From NCBI GenBank assembly GCA_029747015.1, contig JAKOGI010001564.1:124001-188000 (forward strand): DNA of 64,000 nucleotides. The letters run 5' to 3'. Positions 23,453 through 34,732 of this stretch are shown here, in pieces (position 1 is the stretch's first letter; each line of letters starts with the position of its first letter). Origin of the DNA: Carnegiea gigantea (Eukaryota > Streptophyta > Magnoliopsida > Caryophyllales > Cactaceae). The notes under the pieces were generated by a model, which ran no database searches, had not been told where the DNA came from, and worked only from the letters and a program-made list of their open reading frames with translations. The position numbers and the translations under genes are program-made.

Positions 23453-24500
23453 AGATAGATGTTATATATATTAGAGATTTTTTCATAGAAAAATTGTAAA
23501 TAAATAATTATCGTATGAAAACAAAGGGAATTTTAACTGATCTAGAAGGAAAAAAAAGAAAAGAAACAATAATAACTCAAAAAAAGTTCACGTTGTTTTG
23601 GAATTATTACTACTTCTAACATTAATATATTTTTGTTGCTTATTTATATTTGATGAACTTAAAACAACAATTGGCTAAAATTCTTGCATGCACTCACATA
23701 TCTTATGTAGTCATTAGTAAGATGATAATATGATCTTTTTTAACTTAAGGTAAATAAAACAGTTCATTGATTTATCTACTAAAACTTGTCCACAAAGTGA
23801 AAACGCCTCATATATTAGAGAATTTTTAAAAATTAGCAAATAAATAATTATGGTATAGATACAAAGCAATTTAAAATAATTTGATGGAAAAAGAAAAGGA
23901 AACAATGACAACTAAAAAATAATTATTTTTAATCCAATATCAATTCTATATATTAAGGTGACCCAATGTCGTGTAATCATGACAATAAAATTTATTCTCC
24001 AAAATATAATTATTTAACGATGAAATACTAAACAAATGAAATAAAAAAGTGAGTTCAAATTAAGAATGAACAGGATGTTGTTAGAAATCTAGCAAAATAT
24101 TCAACTTTTGATAATTAAATAATCTAGCAGATCAATTTATTTTTACTGTTCGAAAAGAAACTATCTATTATGTAATATATTTAAAAAATATTTGAATTAT
24201 GTCCTTACATCATAGGGGTATAACCCTAGTATTAATGATAATCAAAGTAAATTACAATGGCAACAAATAAAATTATGACCCTAAAAAATTGAGATTATGA
24301 CCAAAAAAAGCATAAACAACATAGGAAATAATGGTCTCAAAAAGAACGAAAATAAAGAATGAAAACTAAAATGGAGAGATTATGTGCAGCATGAAATAAT
24401 AAAGCAAAAATAAAAATGGGATGAACCCATGAAAACAAAATAGAAGATGTATGCAACAATGACAAAATTATGAGATGATAGTCCATAAAAACATGAAAAA

Positions 24501-25854
24501 TAAGAAATATAAGCTAAAAGAAGAGAAATGATGGATTAATACATGATTAGTATAACAATATTTGAACTTACCTCTTGTATATTTTGAGATATAGAAAATG
24601 TTTGAAAAGAAGATTTGGAGAAAAGATGAGCTTAGTCAAGCCAATTGCCCTTTAAAGTGCCAAGAGTTAAAAAAAAAAAAAAATAGAAGGATTAAATTAA
24701 ATTTAATTTGCTTAGAGAGAGAGAGTTAATTAGACTTTATTAATATAATCACTTTTTAAACCTAGAGAGAGTTTGGAAGAAAGAAAATACGAAAACTAGG
24801 GGGATTTTTTTTTTTTTTTCAAAAGAAGGGCCCTTGACTAGAGGAAGAATGAGAGCATTTATAGGCGACTGGAAAAAATTTGTCCCCAAAGCCCCAATAG
24901 CCTCTATAATAAAAGATAATATCTAAAAAATCCTAATCAATTCTTTCAATTTAAAATGACTTAAAGAGTTTGAGGGGGAGAAAACAAAAGGGATACAACA
25001 TTTAAAAAGGGAAGAAGAAAACACTGGAGAAGGAGAAAAAAATAAAAGGAAAGAAAAAGAATAATAGCTCTTAGGAAGGAGGGAACAAAGGCAAGGACCA
25101 TTAAAAAAACAAAACTGTCCTCTTGCTCTAGACATGCTCCCAACTATTTTCTTTTTATTTGCCTTTTAGTGGTTGAATTGAATTTTTATTTTTTCTTTTC
25201 TTATGGAAAAGTAAAAGAAATAAATGAGAGGAGGATCATACAACAATGTTATAAACGAGCAATAAATTAAAATTTTTTCCTTCCAATACTTATCTTTTTC
25301 TTTGTGCTCCCTCTTTCTCTCTTTCTCTTAAAAAAAAAAAAATTAAATTAAAAGAAGGAGTGGGGAAACCACGTGAATTGGAAGGAGGCAAATTTTTTTT
25401 TCTTTTTTGTTACTTTGATTTCTCTCCCGTTTCTTTTTTTTTTTTTTGGTTCAAATGAGCTACAAAGACAGTACAATTGTTATTTTTTCTCTCTTTTCTC
25501 ATTACTAAAAAAGGAAAAAAATTACAATTTGAGGGGGGAGGGGGAGTTTATGTGAGATGAAAGAGCAATGAAACACAGAAAATTTTCCTTTTTTTGCCAA
25601 TTCTTTTTCTTCTTTTCCCTTTTTCTGGTGAAGGCCCATTTATTTGAGGTTTTGGACATTTTGGCATTTCGGCCTCTGGATTGAGTTTATCTTCAATTTT
25701 TATTATGTTGATTCAATAATTAGCCCTTCTTTTTTCTTTAAGAATAATAATAATAACAAGAATAATAGTTGTAGTTGAGGTGGTGGTGGTGGCAGTGGTA
25801 ATAGTAGTAATAATAACAATAATAATAGTGGAGCCAAAATTCGGTGTCTACAGA
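24501..25854 (-). repeat. Putative minus-strand LTR (5' part)
   Basis: The right edge reads, on the minus strand, TGTAGACACCGAATTTTGGC, a start typical of plant gypsy LTRs. A TATA-like CCTATAAATGC (minus strand, about 24857) lies 1 kb inside. It is filled with poly-T/poly-A, GTGGTG and AAT microsatellites and has no coding frames. The LTR 3' edge was not found; repeat B copy 2 may belong to the same unit. Confidence 0.45.
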
Positions 25855-25889
25855 TAATATTCACCAAGCTTGACACTATTGTTAACCAA

Positions 25890-26335
25890 ACATAATAGTA
25901 ATGCTCACTAAATGTAATTCACTAGCTAACCATACATAATACTAATACACAATATAATGTGAATGCTCACCGAAGTCTTATTGGTATTCAAATAAGAAAA
26001 TAATTAACTTATAAGCTCATTCTTATTTTCTGCACAAATTTATAGAAAAGAAATAAGTAAAATATTTGGCTTAATAAAATTCACAAAAAAACCTCCCCTT
26101 AAAAGTTGAGGGGTTAACACCCGAAATACTATGTTTGCCGTCAATGCTCAACCAATATACAATAAGGCTCACCAAATATGATACTTACGCTCTCTCAATA
26201 CTGAGGCACACTACATATTTTTCTACATACCATATATTTTGGGTGTGTACGTATCTTTTCTTCTTTAATATCATTCTATTACAATTAATGTCCAAAATAA
26301 TATATTTGCAATAATGCTTATCAAGTATGATCCTA
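25890..26335. repeat. Dispersed repeat A, copy 2
   Basis: Homologous to 8430-8905 (see that entry), lying between the minus-strand LTR edge at 25854 and the Tat LTR at 26342. Confidence 0.6.
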
Positions 26336-26341
26336 ACATTG

Positions 26342-26952
26342 TGTAAACACAAATTTCGAGCCTAAAATAAATTAGACGAGAAATTCAGCAATAAATTGAA
26401 TTTTTGTATTGATTTTGTATATGGGTACAATATCTGAATTTGATACAATAAAATGATCCTCTGATTCGATCTCCTAATGACTTGAGTATTCCGAGGGCTT
26501 GATGCTTGATCTCGGTTGATTCAAATCAGCTGAAGAACTCTGAAGACGGTTCTTGGTTCTGATCTGCAAGTGACTGATTGTGATTTCTGAAACTCTGCAA
26601 GTCTTGATCATTCTTGCTTGGTAGCTGGATGCTCCTTGCTGTCTGAGTTCTGAATTCTGCAAATGATGCCTGATCCATATGATCCATATGAAGGGAGAAG
26701 ACCCCTATTTATAGACTCTGCCGGCTAGGGTTGGAGCCGGATTTTGGGCCTAGGCCCAGTAATTATTTTCTTAAAAAAATAATTACTAATTTCTGCATCA
26801 TCGATGACACGTGGCGGCTTTTGATTGGCTGCACTTAATTTTGACCAAGCAGGCTACCAGAGTCAACATGACACGTGGCCTTTTGTGGTTGGTCCATTTT
26901 TTTACACGTGGCCTCATTTGATTCGTCATAGAATTTTTTTTTGCCTTCTACA
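26342..26952 (-). repeat. 3' LTR of the Tat element
   Basis: 611 bp with TG...CA ends: minus strand TGTAGAAGGC... to ...GTGTTTACA. A TATA box (TCTATAAATAGGGG, minus strand, about 26702-26715) lies inside, correctly oriented. The purine tract adjoins the right edge. The partner LTR is absent, so no duplication test is possible. Confidence 0.75.
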
Positions 26953-26966
26953 AATGCCCCCTCGAG
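26953..26966 (-). promoter_or_regulatory. Polypurine tract of the Tat element
   Basis: Minus strand CTCGAGGGGGCATT immediately upstream of the LTR start. This position and composition fit the plus-strand primer and fix the LTR boundary. Confidence 0.7.
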
Positions 26967-27618
26967 AGTCGGCCGCGCAATTTTTTTCGAAGCGGCTGAG
27001 TCTCGAATACTTAATTGATGCAAATGATCAAAAATTTCGCGGGTCAATTTTTTATTTGCCAAGTAAAATGTTTTTTTTTCTTTTTTTTTGTTTGTTTTTG
27101 TTTTTGTTTTTTTTTTTGGACTCTACATTTGCCCGAGTTCTTCTTTTTTTTTTTAATTGAAAATTTCTCTCTCTCTCTTTTTTTTTGCAAAATTTTTCTC
27201 TTTTTTTTTTGGGGGGGCACGTATGGCCTGCCCTTCTTTTTGACCCTTCTCTCTCTCTCTCTTTTTTTCTTTCTTCTTTTTCTCTTTTTGTTTTTTTTTG
27301 CAATGAAATAATTTAAAAAAAAAAGAATATTGAGATTTTGGGTGGAAGTAGAGCACGTTCACATATTTTTTTTATTTTTTTATTTTTTTATCTTATGATA
27401 ATTTTTTGATAAATTCTGATAAAATTCTATCAACAAACTCTAGATAGAATTCCTTAGTGACCCAAAGGAACAGAAACTGCTGATATTTGAATTGGAGTAG
27501 AGTAGGAAATCTGAATGGCCGATTGCTATATAAATTCACCTTCAGCATCTATAATTTATCGGCTTCTCAGTCCTCTGCTCAGAACCAGGGACTTTTAGCT
27601 TTGAGGTTTTGGTTCCTT
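26967..27618. other. Tat 3' region, low complexity, possible plus-strand promoter
   Basis: Long poly-T with CTCTCT runs (27060-27300) holds no gene. A TATA-like GCTATATAAATTCACC at about 27525-27540 on the plus strand could serve the plant mobile domain gene downstream; this is inference from motif only. Confidence 0.3.
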
Positions 27619-28005
27619 TCATTTTGGACGACGATGTCTTTCTAGCTGCCCTAGTCTTCTTCTCTTTTTTTGCTTTGCTGACGAAGATGAATTCGATGCT
27701 GCCATTGCTGTTTTTAATTTGGTAACGTTGTTATCACCATTCTTTAATCTCCTCAAGGAGGAGGAATCAGGTATATCTTTGTCAAAGTCCTTGGGACCCC
27801 TTTCCGCAAGAAGCTGTAGAAGGTCTTTAACGTTGGCATCTACATCTCCTCTGCCCTGTACTGCCCTCGGTCTTGAGACCAATTCTTTCAGCGTGGCTGG
27901 ATCCCTTATTCTCAAAAGCTCTCCTAATTCTGGAACACTTATTGCTGGGATCTTATCTGGCTTTATGTGTGATGTTGATGCAAGTAAGCTTGAGGATGTA
28001 CCCAA
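27619..28005 (-). CDS. Small unrecognised ORF in the Tat 3' region
   Basis: 128 codons, sense to the element. The middle part (ELGELLRIRDPATLKELVSR ... VKDLLQLLAERGPKDFDKDI) is well structured and free of low complexity. The C-terminus is basic (KQKKRRRLGQLERHRRPK). It lies after integrase in element orientation, where Tat elements may carry extra ORFs, and on the strand opposite the plant mobile domain gene. It may instead be a chance frame. No family recognised. Confidence 0.3.
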   Translation of the reverse strand: MGTSSSLLASTSHIKPDKIPAISVPELGELLRIRDPATLKELVSRPRAVQGRGDVDANVKDLLQLLAERGPKDFDKDIPDSSSLRRLKNGDNNVTKLKTAMAASNSSSSAKQKKRRRLGQLERHRRPK

Positions 28006-28473
28006 ATGTTAAAGAACTCCCCTTTTTTTTTTCAACGTTGATGATGCAAATGGGTCAATAATTTGAGAGCTGTGCGCGTGAGGAAGAGAGAGAGAGAGTG
28101 GAGGGAGTGTTCCTCTCTCCCTTTTTTTTTTTTTGCTTGAGGAAAACATAGCCATAACAATGGTGGATAGGAAGGGGAGATAAGGAAGAGGAGAGAGAAA
28201 AGCAGAATCTGCGTGCTTCTCTGTTTGTTTGTTTTTTTTTGGTGTTATATTACTCTAGAGTGTTGGTCCGGATGAGCCCAACACCTCATCATAATTTGGC
28301 ATGCTTTTGTTTTGTTTTGTTTCGTCTTGTTCCTTGCCGAGAACGTTCTGACTCCACCTTGTTTTGCTCTTTTTTTTTTTTCCTTTCCTAACCACCTTTT
28401 TTTGCTTTTTATTAGAGAACTTAAATTTATATTCTCTCATTCATTTTTTTTTTCTCAGGAAGCTGCTGAATCA

Positions 28474-28907
28474 ACTTAAATTTCTTTCTGCCGGCCACGA
28501 CTCCCCTGATTAGATCGCGAAGTGAGGTCGAATTCTAAGACGCGGAATCGTTTCTTCCCGTAGATTCGATTCTTCGCAGGCGACTCCCTCACTTAATCTA
28601 ATTTGGGACGACTTTAATTTCTTCCTTCCAGCCACGACTCCTCCGATTAGATCGCGAAGTGAGGTCGACTTTTAAGACGAGGAATCGTTTCTCCCCGTAG
28701 ATTCGATTCTTCGCAGGCGACTCCCTCACTTAATCTAATTGGGGTCGACTTGAATCTCTTTCTTCCAGCCACGACTCCTCCGATTAGATCGCGAAGTGAG
28801 GTCGACTTCTAAGACGAGGAATCGTTTCTCCCCGTAGATTCGATTCTTCGCAGGCGACTCCCTCACTTAATCTAATTGGGGTCGACTTGAATTTCTTCCT
28901 TGCAGCC
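28474..28907 (+). repeat. 137-bp tandem repeat, three copies plus a start of a fourth
   Basis: Units begin at 28474, 28611, 28748 and 28885, exactly 137 bp apart, with few differences. Each contains GATTAGATCGCGAAGTGAGG, GTAGATTCGATTCTTCGCAG and a pyrimidine tract ending in CAG/CC. The fourth unit is cut after 23 bases by the ATG of the plant mobile domain gene. 28006-28473 upstream is low complexity with no gene. Confidence 0.9.
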
Positions 28908-31900
28908 ATGGTGTATTTTCTGGATTCATCATCAGATCCCAAGAAGCCAACCCTTACCATCCTGGACAGAGAAGATGATCCAATTGAAGAAGGCGTGACT
29001 CTCCGTGTAGATATGCCAACACCCCTACCGTCCAGATGTTCTTTACTCCATAACTACCTTGCAGATTCATGCTGGAGTGTGGAGTCTACCCGTGATATAC
29101 AAAGATCAGACGGAGTCATCTCGACTTTGAGAGTCTTGAAACTTAGCTCGCCATTATTTGCATCTTCAGCCCCTTCCCAAGGAGCAACACCCTTACTTAG
29201 GCATCGTATCATGGGCGGAACACTATCCTGGGGCAATTTTTCACCTTCTTTCTCCGACAACTTCTTCATACCGTGCTATTGGGAATGGCTTGAAGACGTT
29301 CTCGGTCGCAACAAAGACAGACTTAAGGAATGGAGGCTTCATGACGGACTGTATGCATCATTGTTCTCTTATGACATGAGTCTCGCCGTCTTCAAAGCAT
29401 TCTGTGAGTTATGGTGCCACACTACTAACACCTTTTGCACAGAGAGTGGCGACATATCAATCTCCTTATGGGATTTGCGGACTATAGGCGGACTTCCAGC
29501 TGACGGTGCTTACTACGAAGAAGTCATTCCATCCGCCAGAGAACTCCTTTCTGCAGGACGCGGAGAAAATGATATTCCAGCGACTTGCACATTCCTCTTT
29601 TTCGCATTCCACAGACTATGCCAAGATGTTCATGGCATTGTTCAACTTCCTGCTACCGAATGGATACGCTTCTGGTTTCGAGGGCGGCAGATTTACACAC
29701 CTCCTCCCAGTTGTGACAACAGAAAGCGAGTTAAAGCTCCAACAAACACATCATGTCCATCTGATATGATTGCTCCTCGCACAGGGCGAACGAAGAGAGA
29801 GAAGGACCCTTTTGTGACGCTCAACATTCCTGAGGCCCTAATCGAAGAGACTTACCCTGCTGCCCTTATTTCCTGTTGGTTGTGCTCATTTGTGCTACCA
29901 ACTGAAGCAGTGTGCCTTATTCGCCCAACTGTGTTTGTAGCTGCAAGCAGACTAGCTCGCGGGGAATATCTAAACCTCGCAATTCCTGCTTTGGCTAGCA
30001 TTTATCAGGGATTACATAGAATTTCCACGGCTCGGAACTTGAATAAGTTGGAAGTAATCTTCCCCATCCACTACGTTTATGGTTGGTTAGGGACTTACTT
30101 CCCAACTTATTTTGATAATCCCCATCATCGGCACGACCATCCTAAAATGGTGAGATTCTCTGGTGAAAAGATGAATCGGACTCCTGACGTACAAGAAGAT
30201 CGAGAGTTATTGAAATGCAAGGATCCGTCTGTCATGTGTTCAAACGCTCTTATGAAGGATACATCGATCACCTTGATTGACACCCAAAATTTATCCTCAA
30301 GCTGGAAAGCATATTTGATTTGCCTCTGCTCTGGGTTTTTGACCTTGCGACAAGGAAGAACAATTGTTATTGAACCATACTTCCCTTGTAAGTTTAGGCA
30401 ACAATTTGGCTTCTATCAAGATGTACTAAGTGAGCCACGGATGAATGACCGAGAGGGCACCTTACAGGACGTAGCTCGCTATTGGTTCAACCTTACGGAA
30501 CATATAACAAGGTCCAGCGTGACAATTCCTGCTCCTCCTGACAAGAAGTCTACACTAGTTACTATTGCATACGCTAATTGGTGGCAATCTTCGCGGGGCG
30601 ATCTTTTCTCTCAAGGGCATAAATATCCTAGAGGCGCGACTGTGCAACCACGAAGAGCTTCTAAAGTGAGAGTTGCTGATGATGCATCTGCCTTAGTTGT
30701 CACATCTGGTAAAGCAAGTGCACATAAGCCAATCATGTAGCAGCGTAATGAACATGCCCTATCTCCAGCTGAACTTAAAAAAGAAGGAGGAGATAGTTCC
30801 TCATTAGGAGCAAACACATCTCCTCAGAAAAGTAGAAGTTATTCGCCTGGTAAAGAGAAGATTGAAGCTTTGAGAGGTTTGGGTGTTAGGTCCTCTATCA
30901 GTGGAGCGAAGGATTTGTCAGGCTCGAAAAGCAAACCAGACGTTGCAACCAAGCTGCCTAACTCCAAGAACAAGTCTAACAGTGCAACGAGCTCACTGAA
31001 ATCGGCGAACAAAGCAAAGGGAGAGGTGCATCTTGTTATCATGGCCCCTTTTCCTTCCCCCCCTCTTTTTTTTTTTCCTTGTTCCTCCCCTTTTTTTTTT
31101 ACTTAACCCTCCTTTTAATGTAGGGATATACTGCCGAAATCGGAGATAGACTTAAGGCCGTATTTGGTGACAAAGACAGTGAAGCCACCTTGACTGTGCC
31201 TGCTGCCAAGTCGACTGAGGACGATTCTATTAACATAATGCCCTCGCCAGTGAAACAAACAGAGCGCTGTGAATCACATACTCCTTTTGTTGCAACCTAC
31301 TTCCCTGGGAGAATTGCTTATGGCGTGTTTAATGATTTGGCCTTGAGTGTGAAGCAGCGTTTTCAGCAAAGTTGAAAAAGTTCATCCCAAAGACAGAGGG
31401 TGACCTGGGAAATATCCGCCAGGAAGCTGAGCGAATATATGAAACGTTATCATCCTTTCAGGCAGATTATTTGGGGCTGAAGAATAATGTCGAGGCATAC
31501 TTGAACGAAGTTGGACAGTACCTGAAATTGAAAGCCCAATTAGAAGATCGGACTCCTACCAAAGATGTGCTACGCAAGCGGGCAGCCTTATTAGACAAAC
31601 TTGGGGAGGCACGAGCTTCAGTGGAAAAGGTCGATGCACAGTTTGATGAGACAACTACCGCTGTCGCCCAAGCTCATAAGCGAAGGAAGCTACTTGAGGC
31701 AGATCTTGAGCGAGCAAAGGCGGATGAGCTGAAATTGCAAGACAAATTAGTAGAGATTGAAACTTCATTGAAGAAAGCTAAAGATGGTGTGTCTCTTCTT
31801 GAAAAAGAGGTTGCTGATTTAGATGCTGCGCCCCTAGTTACCGCTGAAGAAACGGCTCAAGTTGAAGCAGCAAGGAAATGTGCCCAAGAGCTTTTAGGCG

Positions 31901-31914
31901 CACTGGATGCTTAG
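28908..31914 (+). pseudogene. Plant mobile domain (PMD) protein gene, antisense to the Tat element
   Basis: ATG at 28908 in the context CAGCCATGG. The first 610 codons contain a PMD-type (PF10536-like) region: DRLKEWRLHDGLYASLFSYD, ELWCHTTNTF..., ISLWDLRTIGGLPADG, WIRFWFRG. A TAG at 30738-30740 interrupts the frame, which continues as a Ser/Lys-rich linker to 31025. A 98-bp intron with GT...AG borders (31026-31123) is likely; the frame resumes in phase as GYTAEIGDRLKAVFGDKDSE. A frameshift near 31372 leads to a final 180-codon coiled coil (31372-31914) rich in Ala, Glu and Lys. PMD genes occur in hosts and in some transposable elements, including antisense in gypsy elements. Here it lies between integrase and LTR. 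Function inferred only: PMD proteins are linked to genome stability and silencing. Confidence 0.7.
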
Positions 31915-32381
31915 ACCATATCCGGTGGATTTGTTCTAAATTTTTTTTTCTTTTTTTTTGTATTTTTGGGGGGGGAACTTTTGCAACTTGTTGCTTCTTT
32001 TTTTTTTTTTGAACTCAATATGGTTTTATTATAATTGGTTTTGATATATTGCAATAAGATGAATCTTTCGATTCGAGTTTACGCAATAATATGTAGCTGT
32101 ATCCGATGAACAAAACCAATGCACTAACACAATTTATTCATCCCTTTTTTTTTAACGGCTGTACTTAAGAAATATACCAAAGTTGCCTACGTACCTAAAG
32201 GGAATGTAATACCCTAAAGGATCAAGCCATACGTAGTTCAAGAACATAATATTTTTTATTTGTTTTGTTTTGTCGTTCACAGTTTAGACTCTTGCGGGGC
32301 AGGAGTAATACAAAGGAATTTATCTTGAAAGAACGAGCAGTCTAGGCTCTTACTGAGGAGCTTTACAACATTAATTCTATC
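31915..32381. other. Spacer between PMD gene and Tat integrase
   Basis: Converging 3' ends of the plus-strand PMD gene and the minus-strand pol. T-rich with poly-T/G runs; no frame or motif recognised. Confidence 0.5.
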
Positions 32382-33479
32382 TCAAGGATAATAACGCTTC
32401 AAGAATTTGCCGTTTATGGGTCCTACGCGCACTCCATCAGCACCAACTATCTTGTACGCTCCGTTTGTGTAAACTTCTCTGACCACATAAGGACCATCCC
32501 ACTTGGAGGTGAATTTGCTTCCAGACTTGTGAGAAACGATGATCGGTCTTCTTACTGCCAGGACCTGGTCTCCCACTTGGAACGAGCGTGGCCGAACCTT
32601 TTTGTTGAACGCTCTTGATAAACGGGTTTGGTAGCATTCTAGCTTTTGTTGCGCCTGAAGTCTCCTCTCATCAAGGGCCTCCAACTCAGCTAAGCGAAGC
32701 CTGTGATTTTCGTCTTCCGTCAAACCTTCCTGTATGGCGATGCGGAGTGATGGGATTTGAAGCTCCAACGGTAGAACGGCTTTAACTCCATACACCAAAG
32801 CGGATGGGGTCGATTGTGTTGGCGTCTTGTACGTTGTCCGATATGCCCAAAGAGCTTCCCCTAGTCTCTCGTGCCAATCCCATTTAGACTTTGCGACAAC
32901 CTTTTTCAGTAAGTTGCAAAGTGTTTTATTAAAGGCTTCTGCCAAGCCGTTTGCAGGGGCGTTGTACATGGAAGACTTATGCTGGGAGAACTTAAACTTC
33001 TCGCACAGGCTTGTCATCAGGCTGTTGAAGAAAGGCTTACCATTATCGGTGATAATGTACCTCGGCACACCATACCGATAGATAATGTGTGTCCTTATGA
33101 AGTCAACCACATTTTCTTTTTTGACCTCTCTTAGCGGAATCGCTTCTGTCCAATTAGAGAAGTAATCAATGGCAGCTAGGATGTAGGAGTGACCAGCAGA
33201 CGATTTAGGCGTGATTGGTCCAATGACATCGAGCCCCCATGCCTCAAATGGCCAAGATGCAACTGTTGGGTGGAGAGGTTCGGAAGGTTGATGTATGAAG
33301 TTAGCATGGAACTGGCCAGCATCGCAAGTCTTTGCATAATTTATGCAATCTTGCACCATAGTGGGCCAGTAGTAGCCCATCCTTTTAATGCGATCATGTA
33401 ACCTAGGCCCTGATTGGTGTGCTCCGCACACACCTGAATGAGCTTCTGTCATTGGTTGCTTTGCTTCTTCCACGTCCAA
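32382..33479 (-). pseudogene. Tat integrase
   Basis: 365 codons without stops. The zinc domain has HSGVCGAHQ and CINYAKTCDAG (HHCC-type). The DDE core is complete: Asp in WGLDVIGPI, Asp in YIITDNGKPF, Glu in APANGLAEAFNK. The C-terminal part has the usual RSFQVGDQVLAVRR and KWDGPYVV. It joins the upstream RNase H frame through a one-base shift near 33479, so the enzyme could not be made from this copy as one polyprotein. Confidence 0.9.
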
Positions 33480-34171
33480 GCATCGTAACCAAAGACCAAG
33501 AGGGGAGCGTCGATAGACCGTCCCGTTGTAGTAAAGGAAGCTTGAAGCCCTCCGCCGTATTTCTTATGCCTTGGGTCACTAGGCAGTTTTCCATGCTCTA
33601 AGTACTCAATTATAGGTTGACGCCAGTCTTCTACATCTGTTTCAAGAACACATATCATGTTGACGTCTTCCTCTGAGTTTTCATCATCTGGTGGAACAAC
33701 CCAGCAACTACATACTGGAATAATCATTCCTTCTTCTGCCCCCAGTGCCAAAGTGGCTGCGAGGCTTGCTAGTGCGTCAGCCATCTTGTTGGCACTCCTT
33801 GGCACGTGCTCTAACTTGATCATGTCCAACTTATTTAGTACGCATAATGCTTGCCTGTGATACGGGACAAGGTCCTCTTTCTTGACCTCGTATTCGTCAA
33901 GTAGTTGATTAATGACCAACTGCGAGTCACCATATATGTTGAGATCTGTGATCCCCATCTCAATAGCCATTTCAAGGCCCAAATTAAGCGCTTGATATTC
34001 CGCCACATTGTTAAAGCATAACTGAGTGAGCACAAATGAATACGGAAGAATGTGCTTTTCGGGGGAGACGAAGACCACTCCTGCACCAGCGCCATCATGT
34101 CTAGCTGCGCCATCGAAATACATTTCCCAGGGAGGGAGGATATCGATGTAGAACACGCCTTCTACTGGCAA
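33449..34171 (-). pseudogene. Archaeal-type second RNase H of the Tat element
   Basis: MYFDGAARHDGAGAGVVFVS, NNVAEYQALNLGLEMA and IYGDSQLVINQ carry the conserved Asp, Glu and Asp, and NKMADALASLA carries the last Asp. This extra RNase H after the ordinary one is diagnostic of the Tat/Ogre lineage. A TGA separates it from the upstream domain near 34185. Confidence 0.9.
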
Positions 34172-34186
34172 ATCATCGTTCAGCTC

Positions 34187-34732
34187 TCAATTATCAGGAA
34201 TGGGATGATCTGCCAAGAAATCTGCCAACGCTTGCCCCTTAACCGCTCTTTGGGGTACATAGACAAGGTCGTACTGTTTTAAGATGACTGCCCATTTTGC
34301 CAGTCCACCGTTTAAGATTGGTCTAGATAAGATGTACTTGATGGGATCAGTTTTGGAGATCACTTGCACTGTATAGGCCTGCATGTAATGCTTTAATTTC
34401 TGGATGGCAAAGATTAGTGACAAGCACATCTTTTCAATAGGGGAGTACTTCAACTTAACACCGACCAACGTACGACTTAAGTAGTACAGGGCGACTTCTT
34501 TCCCTTCCTCTTTTTCCTGTACGCATAATGCTCCTAGGGATTTTTCCTGAGCTGCAATATACAGTCGAAGAGGCTTGCCGGGGATGGGTGCCCCCAATAC
34601 CGGAGGATGGGACAAATATTACTTTATTTTCTTAAAAGCCGCTTGACATGAGTTGTCCCATTCAAACGGTGCTCCCTTTTTCATGAGGTGGCTGAAGGGG
34701 TGGCAACGTCCTGCAAGATTTAAGATGAATCT
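34187..34732 (-). pseudogene. Tat RNase H
   Basis: PLRLYIAAQEKSLGALCVQ, YLSRTLVGVKLKYSPIEKMC and KWAVILKQYDLVYVP follow the RT/RNase H pattern of plant gypsy. The first catalytic Asp position in LRLYIAA appears lost. A TAA near 34619 and a TGA near 34737 interrupt the RT-RNase H connection. Confidence 0.85.

Noticed and set aside
27015..27362. Phe- or Lys-rich open frames
   Set aside because: Artefacts of poly-T and CTCTCT tracts in the Tat 3' region.
28887..28907. A start of the PMD gene upstream of 28908
   Set aside because: The upstream codon is TTG inside the 137-bp repeat; the first ATG, in good context, is at 28908.
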